DNA of 64,000 bases, from the NCBI RefSeq assembly GCF_003600625.1, contig NZ_CP032489.1:2232001-2296000 (forward strand), written 5' to 3'. A program made the translations under genes and the position numbers. Source of the DNA: Arachidicoccus soli. Lineage in GTDB: Bacteria; Bacteroidota; Bacteroidia; Chitinophagales; Chitinophagaceae. Below the pieces are notes generated by a model that saw only the letters and a list, made by a program, of their open reading frames with translations, had not been told where the DNA came from and ran no database searches. Positions 7,592-15,316 of this stretch are shown in pieces (within the stretch, counting starts at the first letter, position 1; each line of letters begins with the position of its first letter).

Positions 7592-9010
7592 ATGAGGGAA
7601 GAAAACTATAGCGAGGATAATAAAACATTCGACAGATGGCTACAGTTATACAATGAAATCCGCACCGGTAAATCTGCAGCCTTTTTAGAAGAAGACGCTT
7701 TTTTAGAAATTATAGAATATCTGGATGAGACTCAATCTATAAAAAAAGCTACAGAAGCAGTGAACATTGCACTGGAGTATTATCCTTTCTCCTCAGCTAT
7801 TTTAGTAAAAAAGGCAGATTACCTAATAGTTGAAAAGCACTTTGAAGAAGCACTCAACATTTTGGAACAGGCGTCAATCTATGATAACCATGACATCAAT
7901 ATTATTATTTTAAAAACTGATGCTTTTCTTGGTCTTGAAAAATTTGATGCAGCAGAACTAGAACTACAAGAAGCACTTGAATCTTTTCAAGGAGAAGAGT
8001 GCGTGGACATGCTTTTTGAATTAGCTGATGTATATGACGATTATGAGATGTTTGACAAAGTATTTTTTTGTCTTAAATCGGTTTTAAATATAGAGCCTTC
8101 AAATGAAGAGGCTTTGTATAAAATTTGTTTTTGGACAGAGTTTACCGGACGCAACGAAGAAAGCATAACGCTTCACCATCAAATAATTGATGAAAACCCT
8201 TACAACGAACTGGCTTGGTTCAATCTGGGAGCAGCCTATCAAGGATTGAAATTATATGAGAAGGCTATTGATGCTTATAAATATGCTGTAGCTATCAATG
8301 AGAAATTTGACTACGCATATCGTAATATGGGAGATGCTTTTATGCGATTGCGTAAATACAAAGAAGCAATTGAAGTACTAAAAAGAACTTTAGAACTCAC
8401 CAGGCCCGAGAGTATTATTTACGAAGCAATCGGCTATTGTTATCATAAAATGAATAATGGGGATAATGCACGTTATTATTATCGTAAAGCAGTGCATCTT
8501 AGTCCTACAGAAAGTAAATTATACTACAAAATTGCCCTTACATATATGGATGAAATGCAATGGGAGCAGGCATTAAAATCTATAGAAACGGCAATGGTAT
8601 TCAACCAAAGCTCTTCCGATTACGATTTGGTAAAAGGAGAATGCTTAATGAACTTGGAACAATATACAGATGCCATTCACTGTTTTAGTATTGCAGTTGA
8701 AAACAGACCCAAAAGTGTAACCGCATGGTCTTATTTTATCAGATGTCTATATTATGCCGAAGATTACCAAACTACAGCAGAGCAAGCATTATACGCTTAC
8801 GAGAACGCAGGCAAAAAAACACTGTTTTTGTTTTATCATGCATTTGCATTGTATGCCATGGGCCAAGTTAAAGACGCACTTATCTATTTAGAATCTGCAC
8901 TTAACCAATCGCCCAAACAGTTTAAAAAAGTATTGGAATTAAATCCTTCGATTTTACAAAATAGTAGCGTTGTAGACCTTTTAGCAAGGTTTAGAAAATC
9001 GTCTAAATAA
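7592..9010 (+). CDS. Tetratricopeptide-repeat protein
   Basis: A 472-residue protein built almost entirely of TPR helix pairs, for example NPYNELAWFNLGAAYQGL and the following units with A-Y-x-x-M/G-x-A patterns spaced by about 34 residues through the middle and C-terminal thirds. It has no signal peptide or membrane segment, so it is probably a cytoplasmic scaffold. The N-terminal 60 residues are acidic and not obviously TPR. Relatives of this length are widespread in Bacteroidota as single-copy TPR proteins of unknown partner. It stands alone on the plus strand; a TATTTTTG box for the next gene lies at 9065-9072. Confidence 0.88.
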   Translation: MREENYSEDNKTFDRWLQLYNEIRTGKSAAFLEEDAFLEIIEYLDETQSIKKATEAVNIALEYYPFSSAILVKKADYLIVEKHFEEALNILEQASIYDNHDINIIILKTDAFLGLEKFDAAELELQEALESFQGEECVDMLFELADVYDDYEMFDKVFFCLKSVLNIEPSNEEALYKICFWTEFTGRNEESITLHHQIIDENPYNELAWFNLGAAYQGLKLYEKAIDAYKYAVAINEKFDYAYRNMGDAFMRLRKYKEAIEVLKRTLELTRPESIIYEAIGYCYHKMNNGDNARYYYRKAVHLSPTESKLYYKIALTYMDEMQWEQALKSIETAMVFNQSSSDYDLVKGECLMNLEQYTDAIHCFSIAVENRPKSVTAWSYFIRCLYYAEDYQTTAEQALYAYENAGKKTLFLFYHAFALYAMGQVKDALIYLESALNQSPKQFKKVLELNPSILQNSSVVDLLARFRKSSK

Positions 9011-9097
9011 TTACAACAGATTATTATACAACATAAAAGCTATCATTTTCTCAATCATACTTCTTATTTTTGCGCCCAACAAAGTAAAACTATACGA

Positions 9098-9877
9098 ATG
9101 AATTTCAATCTATCACAAATCCCAGAACGCACAATATCACCAAGAACTCACGGCCTCACAATGGTTATGGATAAAGGCCTTAGCATAGAAGAGACTAAAA
9201 ATTTTGTAAGTGTGGGTGCTCCTTATATTGATATTGTGAAATTGGGTTTTGGCACTTCCATGGTTACGCCTAATCTTCGTGAAAAAATAGAGATATACCT
9301 CAACAACAATATTCCACTATATTTTGGCGGAACTTTATTTGAGGCTTTTCTAATAAGAAATCAAATAGAAGAATACATCGCTATTTGTAAAGATTACGGC
9401 ATTACCTATATGGAAGTAAGTGATGGGTCTATCAATATCCCACATTCCGAAAAATGTGGTTATATTGAAAAACTAACTAAACACGCAACTATTTTAAGTG
9501 AGGTAGGTAGTAAAGATGCCACCAATATCATGGCGCCATACAAATGGATTCAACTGATGCAGGATGAATTAGATGCCGGCGCATCATATGTCATTGCAGA
9601 AGCTAGAGAAGCGGGAAACGTAGGCCTTTATAGAGATAGTGGGGAAGTAAGACAAGGATTAGTAAATGAAATATTAACCAAGATACCCAAGGAAAAAATT
9701 ATTTGGGAAGCGCCTCAAAAGAATCAACAATTATATTTTCTGCAATTATGCGGTTGCAACGTAAATTTAGGAAATATTGCCCCCACAGAAATCATCCCAT
9801 TGGAAACAATGCGTATTGGTTTAAGAAGTGATACATTTCACCTTTATTTAAACGATAATAATAAAAATACTTACTAA
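9098..9877 (+). CDS. Phosphosulfolactate synthase (ComA family)
   Basis: A TIM-barrel enzyme of the ComA family, which adds sulfite to phosphoenolpyruvate to give (2R)-phospho-3-sulfolactate. Visible family features include MVMDKGLS near the N-terminus, VDIVKLGFG-type strand (YIDIVKLGFGTS), YFGGTLFE, EVSDGSI, a conserved EAREAGNVG segment (about residues 168-176) and the IIWEAPQ strand. The length of 259 is typical. A Bacteroidetes -7 box TATTTTTG is at 9065-9072. The gene is followed 15 bases later by aroE, so the two may be cotranscribed. Coenzyme M synthesis is not expected here; sulfolactate or sulfonolipid metabolism is a possible but unproven role. Confidence 0.85.
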   Translation: MNFNLSQIPERTISPRTHGLTMVMDKGLSIEETKNFVSVGAPYIDIVKLGFGTSMVTPNLREKIEIYLNNNIPLYFGGTLFEAFLIRNQIEEYIAICKDYGITYMEVSDGSINIPHSEKCGYIEKLTKHATILSEVGSKDATNIMAPYKWIQLMQDELDAGASYVIAEAREAGNVGLYRDSGEVRQGLVNEILTKIPKEKIIWEAPQKNQQLYFLQLCGCNVNLGNIAPTEIIPLETMRIGLRSDTFHLYLNDNNKNTY

Positions 9878-9892
9878 ACTATAAGTCAAAAG

Positions 9893-10624
9893 ATGAACAA
9901 GTATGGCATTTTAGGGTTTCCACTCTCCCACTCTTTTTCACAGAAATACTTCCATCAAAAGTTTTTAAAGGAAGGGATTGAAAATGCCTTATTTGAAAAT
10001 TACGAAATAGCCGACATTGCAGGTGTCAGCAGCCTTATCCAGGATCCGGATTTAAAAGGGTTTTGCATTACCATTCCACACAAAAAAAATATCCTACCTT
10101 ATCTTTCCGAAAGTACTGATGCTGTAAAGAAAATGGGCGCTTGCAACTGTGTAAACATTCGAAATGGAAAACTTTTCGGCTACAATACAGATGTCATAGG
10201 TTTTGAAAAATCATTTATTCCGCAACTCAAAAGCCATGATACAAAAGCATTGATTTTAGGTACAGGAGGCGCTGCTGCTGCTGTACAATTCGTATTAGAG
10301 AAATTGGAAATTGATTACAAATTTGTATCGAGAAATAAAACAGCAGGTAATTTTTCTTATGAAGAGCTGGATAAAAATATTTTAGACAATTACAAAATCA
10401 TCATCAATTGTTCACCACTGGGTACATTTCCCAAAATTGATGAGAAGCCTCCGATCCCTTACCAATTTATCAGTTCGGCGCATTACCTTTTTGACTTAGT
10501 GTATAACCCACCATTAACAAAATTTCTTTCTTTAGGGAAAGAAAAAGGCGCCAGGGTTCAAAATGGCTATGAAATGCTCAAAATTCAAGCAGAAGAAAAT
10601 TGGAGAATTTGGAACAAGACATAA
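9893..10624 (+). CDS. aroE: Shikimate dehydrogenase
   Basis: Reduces 3-dehydroshikimate to shikimate with NADPH in aromatic amino acid synthesis. The shikimate-binding N-terminus is GFPLSHSFSQKYF, the catalytic region is TIPHKKNILPYL (conserved Lys), followed by GACNCVN and NTDVIGFE, then the Rossmann motif GTGGAAAAV, and the C-terminal NGYEMLKIQAEE. The 243 residues are a little shorter than the E. coli enzyme but usual for Bacteroidota. It begins 15 bases after the ComA-like gene. Confidence 0.93.
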   Translation: MNKYGILGFPLSHSFSQKYFHQKFLKEGIENALFENYEIADIAGVSSLIQDPDLKGFCITIPHKKNILPYLSESTDAVKKMGACNCVNIRNGKLFGYNTDVIGFEKSFIPQLKSHDTKALILGTGGAAAAVQFVLEKLEIDYKFVSRNKTAGNFSYEELDKNILDNYKIIINCSPLGTFPKIDEKPPIPYQFISSAHYLFDLVYNPPLTKFLSLGKEKGARVQNGYEMLKIQAEENWRIWNKT

Positions 10625-10640
10625 CCAATTGAGAAAAATC

Positions 10641-11258
10641 TTAGTTTAAACCCACCGTTTTGGCCAAGCCTTTTATCCATTGTTGGTGTAATTCATCTTC
10701 AATTTTGCAAACATCCTCTGCGATAGGTTGCCAATTGTCATCAAACTCTTTTAGCATCCTGGTCATTTCTTCTAAATGTCCCGCTTCTTCCAAAATAATA
10801 GATTTTACATTTACTTTGGAATCATTAGCCGTTAAAACCTTTTGATAAGTATCATACAAACTATCCGCACGGACTTCTATTGCATAGGTAACTAAAATAT
10901 AAGCCGCATCATGCATTGAGCGGCCCTTCAAGCCACGATTATATAGATACCTGCAAGCTTTTGCATCCAATTGATGTAGATATTGATAGCTTACAACTGG
11001 CGCTAATAAATATTCAAAATTATAATCAGGGCATAGATCTTCTCCTAATTTTCCTATTTGCTTTTTTAAATAAAAAGCATGGCGCGCTTCTTCAGCAGCG
11101 TGCTTCAATATCGTCAAGTTTACATTTACCGGGTGTTCATATTTTGATATTTTACGTGCCCCTACATTTTCCATCAATGACAAAGTATTTAACAACTTCG
11201 CATGCAAATGATCATCTGCAACTATTTTCTCTAATGTCTGTTCAAATAAATTTTCCAT
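10641..11258 (-). CDS. Ferritin-like di-iron protein, last gene of the biotin cluster
   Basis: A 205-residue helical protein with the full four-helix di-iron ligand set: E30, E57xxH60 (EEARHA), E128 (YAIEVRAD) and E158xxH161 (EEAGHLEE). This two-times E/ExxH pattern is that of ferritin-like oxidases and rubrerythrins. I cannot name the enzyme. It has no signal peptide. It lies 70 bases downstream of bioA on the same strand with no terminator between, so it is probably read from the bioF promoter. This suggests, but does not prove, an oxidative step in pimeloyl or biotin metabolism. A peroxide- or iron-handling protein unrelated to biotin is the alternative. Confidence 0.75.
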   Translation of the reverse strand: MENLFEQTLEKIVADDHLHAKLLNTLSLMENVGARKISKYEHPVNVNLTILKHAAEEARHAFYLKKQIGKLGEDLCPDYNFEYLLAPVVSYQYLHQLDAKACRYLYNRGLKGRSMHDAAYILVTYAIEVRADSLYDTYQKVLTANDSKVNVKSIILEEAGHLEEMTRMLKEFDDNWQPIAEDVCKIEDELHQQWIKGLAKTVGLN

Positions 11259-11328
11259 TAATTAAGATTTCAAAAATAAAAGTAAAAGGTATCACCGAAT
11301 TTTCTGACGCTATAAGTGCAATGGCGGT

Positions 11329-12615
11329 TTATTTAATAAGCAAAGTTTGCAAAAGTTCCTCCATCGCATTATATACAAAATCCAATTCTTCATCAGTAAT
11401 ACAATAAGGTGGGAGCAAATATAGAATGTTTCCCAAAGGTCGCATCAAAATTTTTCTTTCTATAAAAAATTTATAAAAATAATCCCTGCCCTCGCTCAAA
11501 TAATCTGATTCAGCTCCTGTATCAATTTCAATGGTAAAAATGGTTCCGCAATGACGCACATCTTTTACGTTCGTATAAGCAGCAAATCTTTCAACCTGAC
11601 TTTTATGCTTCGCTACAATTCGATGAATATCTTTTTGACAATCCTCAGACAATAACAAATCTAGACTTGCCAAGCCGGCCACACAACCGATAGGATTAGC
11701 CGTAAAAGAATGCCCGTGAAACAATGTTTTGTGCGCATCATCGCTAAGAAACGCATCAAAAACTTCATCTGTGCTCGCCGTAACACCCATTGGCAGTGTA
11801 CCTCCGGTAAGCCCCTTAGACAAACAAATAATATCCGGTTTAGCATTTTTAAGTTGGTAACATGCAAACAAACTACCTGTACGGCCAAAGCCAGTAAGTA
11901 CCTCATCTGCAATAATCAACGCATCATATTTCTTGCAGAGCAAAAACATTTTTTCCAGAACATCGGCAGAATATGTTCTCATACCTGCGCAACCTTGTAA
12001 TAAAGGCTCAGCAATAAAACAAGAGATATTGCCAGTTTTTAATAACTTCTCCAATGCAGCTAATGATATTTCTTCCTGCTCTATACTAGGAAAGGGGATA
12101 AAATCAACATCAAAAAGCATCGAATTAAATGGTGCTGTAAAAACATTACGTGCGCTTACCGACATGGCCCCGAAAGTGTCTCCATGATAAGCACCTTCGA
12201 TAGCAATTACTTTTGTTTTCTTTTTCTCATTTTTATTCTGATGATATTGGTGTGCCATTTTTAAAGCCACTTCAATTGCCGTAGAGCCATTATCAGAATA
12301 AAAAACCTTTGCCATATCTCCCGGTAAAATATTCAATAACTTTTCAGCTAGTTCTATCGCAGGCTCATGGGTAAAACCGGCAAAAATAACATGTTCCAGC
12401 CTATTCAATTGCTCACTTATTTTCCTAGCAATATACGGATGTGCATGCCCATGTAGGTTTACCCACCATGAAGAAATCGCATCTATATATTGTTCTCCAT
12501 TCTCGGAGAATAAATACACTCCTTCTGCGTTTTTTATCCCGATGGATTCGGGAGATAATTTCATTTGCGTATAAGGGTGCCAAGTAACTTTTTTGTCTCT
12601 TTCTAGTAATGTCAT
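11329..12615 (-). CDS. bioA: Adenosylmethionine-8-amino-7-oxononanoate aminotransferase
   Basis: A PLP-dependent fold-type I aminotransferase that converts KAPA to DAPA with S-adenosylmethionine as amino donor. It has the BioA start VTWHPYTQMK, the SWWVNLHGHAHP segment, the GSTAIEVALKMA cofactor-phosphate motif, GAYHGDTFGAMS, the PLP-Asp region ADEVLTGFGRTG and the Schiff-base Lys in CLSKGLTGG. The C-terminal RPLGNILYLLPPYC is typical. At 428 residues it is full length. It follows bioD after a 123-base gap. Confidence 0.94.
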   Translation of the reverse strand: MTLLERDKKVTWHPYTQMKLSPESIGIKNAEGVYLFSENGEQYIDAISSWWVNLHGHAHPYIARKISEQLNRLEHVIFAGFTHEPAIELAEKLLNILPGDMAKVFYSDNGSTAIEVALKMAHQYHQNKNEKKKTKVIAIEGAYHGDTFGAMSVSARNVFTAPFNSMLFDVDFIPFPSIEQEEISLAALEKLLKTGNISCFIAEPLLQGCAGMRTYSADVLEKMFLLCKKYDALIIADEVLTGFGRTGSLFACYQLKNAKPDIICLSKGLTGGTLPMGVTASTDEVFDAFLSDDAHKTLFHGHSFTANPIGCVAGLASLDLLLSEDCQKDIHRIVAKHKSQVERFAAYTNVKDVRHCGTIFTIEIDTGAESDYLSEGRDYFYKFFIERKILMRPLGNILYLLPPYCITDEELDFVYNAMEELLQTLLIK

Positions 12616-12738
12616 GTTCTTTAAATTATATTCCTTTTAATTGAAGCCAATGAGGTTGTTTCGGTCAAATTTCTCTTCCATTGATGAAAAATCAAGCTTC
12701 TCCCCCTCATAGCGAATACAACAAAATAATCGCTACAA

Positions 12739-13377
12739 TCATTCGATTCCTCCTATTCTTTCCCATTGCGTCCTAAAGTGTATTGCTTCATCTTGAACTA
12801 TTTCTTTATCCAAAGTCGCTAATTCCTTTATGTACATAATATGCTCAATGTTCGAATAATTCTTAATAAAGCTTTCCGAACTTTCATTTCTTTTTCCGTT
12901 AACAATCAGTGCTAGGACTTTTACTCCACGTTGTTTCAACACATTCAGGCACAGTAATGTATGATTTATACTTCCTAAATAATTGCGCGAAACAAGTACA
13001 ACCGGCCATTGAAAATATTGCACAAAATCAAGCATTGTATTTTTATCATCTATAGGAGAGAAAATACCGCCGGCAGTTTCTATCAATAATGTATTCTCTG
13101 TTTTCGGGATCTGAAATTTTTTAAAATCAAACACACAATTCTCAGCTGCCGCTGCTGTATGTGGTGAGGCCGGCATTAATAATTTTATTGCTTCAGGATG
13201 AATGACAGAATATTTATTAGTTATCCATCGCTTTACTTTTATACGATCGCTATTATCCAGATCTCCTGCCTGTAATGGTTTCCAATAATCTGCATGTAAA
13301 GCCTCCGTCATAATTGCAGCTGTAACCGTTTTTCCAATATCGGTATGAATACCAAGTATCGCTATTTTTTTAGACAT
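12739..13377 (-). CDS. bioD: Dethiobiotin synthetase
   Basis: ATP-dependent carboxylase that closes the ureido ring of dethiobiotin from DAPA. The P-loop is GIHTDIGKTVTA (residues 8-19), followed by the KPLQAGD motif and the PASPHTAAA substrate segment; IETAGGIFSP matches the ETAGG motif. The 212 residues fit the family. Its start overlaps the bioF end by 16 bases, so translation is probably coupled. The C-terminal region after VNGKRN is less conserved. Confidence 0.92.
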   Translation of the reverse strand: MSKKIAILGIHTDIGKTVTAAIMTEALHADYWKPLQAGDLDNSDRIKVKRWITNKYSVIHPEAIKLLMPASPHTAAAAENCVFDFKKFQIPKTENTLLIETAGGIFSPIDDKNTMLDFVQYFQWPVVLVSRNYLGSINHTLLCLNVLKQRGVKVLALIVNGKRNESSESFIKNYSNIEHIMYIKELATLDKEIVQDEAIHFRTQWERIGGIE

Positions 13378-14489
13378 CTTTCTATTTCTTTTATTAATAA
13401 ATCTATCTCTTCGTCGGTATTGAAACTATGCAAACAAATACGAATTCTTTCCGACCCTTTTGCAACAGTAGGGCTCTTAATAGCAGATACATTGATACCC
13501 GCATTTTTGCAGGTATCCGCAACTAGTTTTACTAAATCATTATTTGAGAGAAGTAAGCTTTGAATGGGCGAATAACTTTCTTCCCAATATGCGTCGCACA
13601 AAGTCTTCTTTGCTTGATTAAAATATTGAATCGAGTGATGCAGTTTCTCTCTTAGTTCCGGATGATGTTGCATAATTGCATAATTATTTTCAATCACTTG
13701 CAAAGCCTGATCGGGCAAGGCCGTGGTATAAATAAAAGAGCGGGCAAAATTTATTAGATACTCTTTGAGTAGATTACTTCCTACAACTACTGCACCATGA
13801 CAAGCTATAGCTTTTCCAAAAGTATGTATGCGCGCAAATATCTTTTGCTGTAATTGTAATTTTTGTACAAGGCCTTCACCATTTTCGCCGAAAACACCGG
13901 TAGCGTGCGCTTCATCAACAATTAAAGATACATTGAACTCTTCGCAAAGTTTTACAATTTCTTTTAAAGGCGCCATATCACCTTCCATGGAATAAACCGA
14001 TTCAACCACCACAATTATTTGAACATCTTCAGTCGAGAACTTTTGCAATTTTTCTCGTAAATCAGGACAATTATTATGTTTAAAGCGAAAACTTTGTTTA
14101 CAAAAACTTAAACGAATGCCATCAATAATACTGGCGTGGGACAATTCATCATACAAGAAAACTGTATGTCTGCTACCGAGGGAAGATAGCAACCCCAGAT
14201 TCGCATCATAGCCTGAGTTAAAAAGTAATGCAGCCGGTGCCTGGTGAAATGCAGCCAAGTATTTTTCTAATTCTATCGCTTTCTTAGAATTACCCGACAA
14301 TAATCTAGAGCCGGTAGATCCTGATGCGTAAATAATTTCAGCCGTTCCAAGATTATTTTTAGCAATACCTAAATAATCGTTGGAGAAAAAATCTATACCG
14401 TTTTCTCTTAATTGCAAGGCGCGTTTATTATGGGCAATTTCTCTTTGTCTTAGTTGCTGTTCAAGATATTTTTCTGCTTCTGTTTGCAT
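13362..14489 (-). CDS. bioF: 8-amino-7-oxononanoate synthase
   Basis: PLP-dependent alpha-oxoamine synthase that condenses a pimeloyl thioester with alanine to make KAPA. Motifs include DFFSNDYLG, GSTGSRLLSGN, LFNSGYDANLG, DELSHASIIDG, VDEAHATGVFGENG (PLP-binding Asp) and TFGKAIACHGA with the catalytic Lys. I take the ATG at 14489 (MQTEAEKYL), 14 codons into the longest frame, because the upstream residues overlap the promoter. This gives 375 residues. It is first in bioF-bioD-bioA-di-iron gene. bioB and bioC are not in the window. Confidence 0.92.
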   Translation of the reverse strand: MQTEAEKYLEQQLRQREIAHNKRALQLRENGIDFFSNDYLGIAKNNLGTAEIIYASGSTGSRLLSGNSKKAIELEKYLAAFHQAPAALLFNSGYDANLGLLSSLGSRHTVFLYDELSHASIIDGIRLSFCKQSFRFKHNNCPDLREKLQKFSTEDVQIIVVVESVYSMEGDMAPLKEIVKLCEEFNVSLIVDEAHATGVFGENGEGLVQKLQLQQKIFARIHTFGKAIACHGAVVVGSNLLKEYLINFARSFIYTTALPDQALQVIENNYAIMQHHPELREKLHHSIQYFNQAKKTLCDAYWEESYSPIQSLLLSNNDLVKLVADTCKNAGINVSAIKSPTVAKGSERIRICLHSFNTDEEIDLLIKEIERCLKK

Positions 14490-14501
14490 TGTTGAATGCA
14501 G

Positions 14502-14533
14502 CAAAAATAATAAACCTATGGAATTGCGCAATT
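14502..14533 (-). promoter_or_regulatory. Predicted bio promoter with a 12-bp palindrome
   Basis: On the minus strand a -7 box TATTTTTG lies at 14509-14502, 13 bases before the bioF ATG. About 18 bases further up is a perfect palindrome AATTGCGCAATT (14522-14533) covering the likely -33 region. It could be a repressor site. The divergent SGNH gene starts at 14597. Confidence 0.45.
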
Positions 14534-14596
14534 AGTTTAACAAAGGAATTGAGAATTTCTTAAATTTGATTTCCGGTTAATTTAAAAACAAATGAA

Positions 14597-15259
14597 ATGA
14601 TGAAAAAATTGCTCTTTTTACTTTCTCTTTTAGGAGTTATACAATTTTCACAAGCACAAAGCAATGCATCTTTTGCGGGGGAGATATCTGCATTTAAACA
14701 TCAGGACTCTATCCATTTCCCGCCAGAGAATGCAATTCTTTTGGTCGGAAGTTCGTCCTTCAGAAAATGGACAGATGTACAAGATTATTTTCCGGGTTAT
14801 GCCATAATCAACCGTGGATTTGGTGGTTCTCAGTTGGAGAATGTAATTTTTTATGCAGACAAAATTATCTACCCTTATCATCCCAAACAGGTGTTGATTT
14901 ATTGTGGGGATAATGATTTTGCTTATGATAAAAATGTTTCAGCTGAAACTGTTTTCAACAGATTTAAAACCCTATTCAATCAAATAAGAAAACATCTCCC
15001 AAAAACAAATATTGGTTTTCTTTCGATTAAGTATAGCCCAAGCAGAAAAGAGTTTTGGGAAAAAATGAAACATACCAATGAAATGGCAAGTAATTTTCTA
15101 GCCCATCAACGAAATGCCGAGTTTATTGATATTACAAAAGGAATGTTTGATAAAAACGGAAACGCCATTACATCTATTTATCAAAACGATATGTTGCATA
15201 TGAAACCTGCAGGTTATAAAATATGGCAACAAGATATCTTGCCCTATTTGTTGAAATAA
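14597..15259 (+). CDS. Secreted SGNH/GDSL hydrolase
   Basis: A 220-residue esterase-type protein with an N-terminal signal peptide (MMKKLLFLLSLLGVIQFSQAQ). SGNH blocks are visible: LVGSSSF with the nucleophile Ser (block I), NRGFGGS (block II), YCGDND (block III, in the Asn position), and the late DMLHMKPAGY block V with catalytic Asp and His. It is exported and may deacylate a polysaccharide or lipid; the substrate cannot be told. Relatives in Bacteroidota are often annotated as GDSL lipase. It is divergent from bioF and convergent with the large gene at 15317. Confidence 0.85.
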   Translation: MMKKLLFLLSLLGVIQFSQAQSNASFAGEISAFKHQDSIHFPPENAILLVGSSSFRKWTDVQDYFPGYAIINRGFGGSQLENVIFYADKIIYPYHPKQVLIYCGDNDFAYDKNVSAETVFNRFKTLFNQIRKHLPKTNIGFLSIKYSPSRKEFWEKMKHTNEMASNFLAHQRNAEFIDITKGMFDKNGNAITSIYQNDMLHMKPAGYKIWQQDILPYLLK

Positions 15260-15316
15260 TTTTCAGGTAAAACAAAATTTAGCAATCGCCTATATTTTCC
15301 TCCTTAGGGGGGAAAT

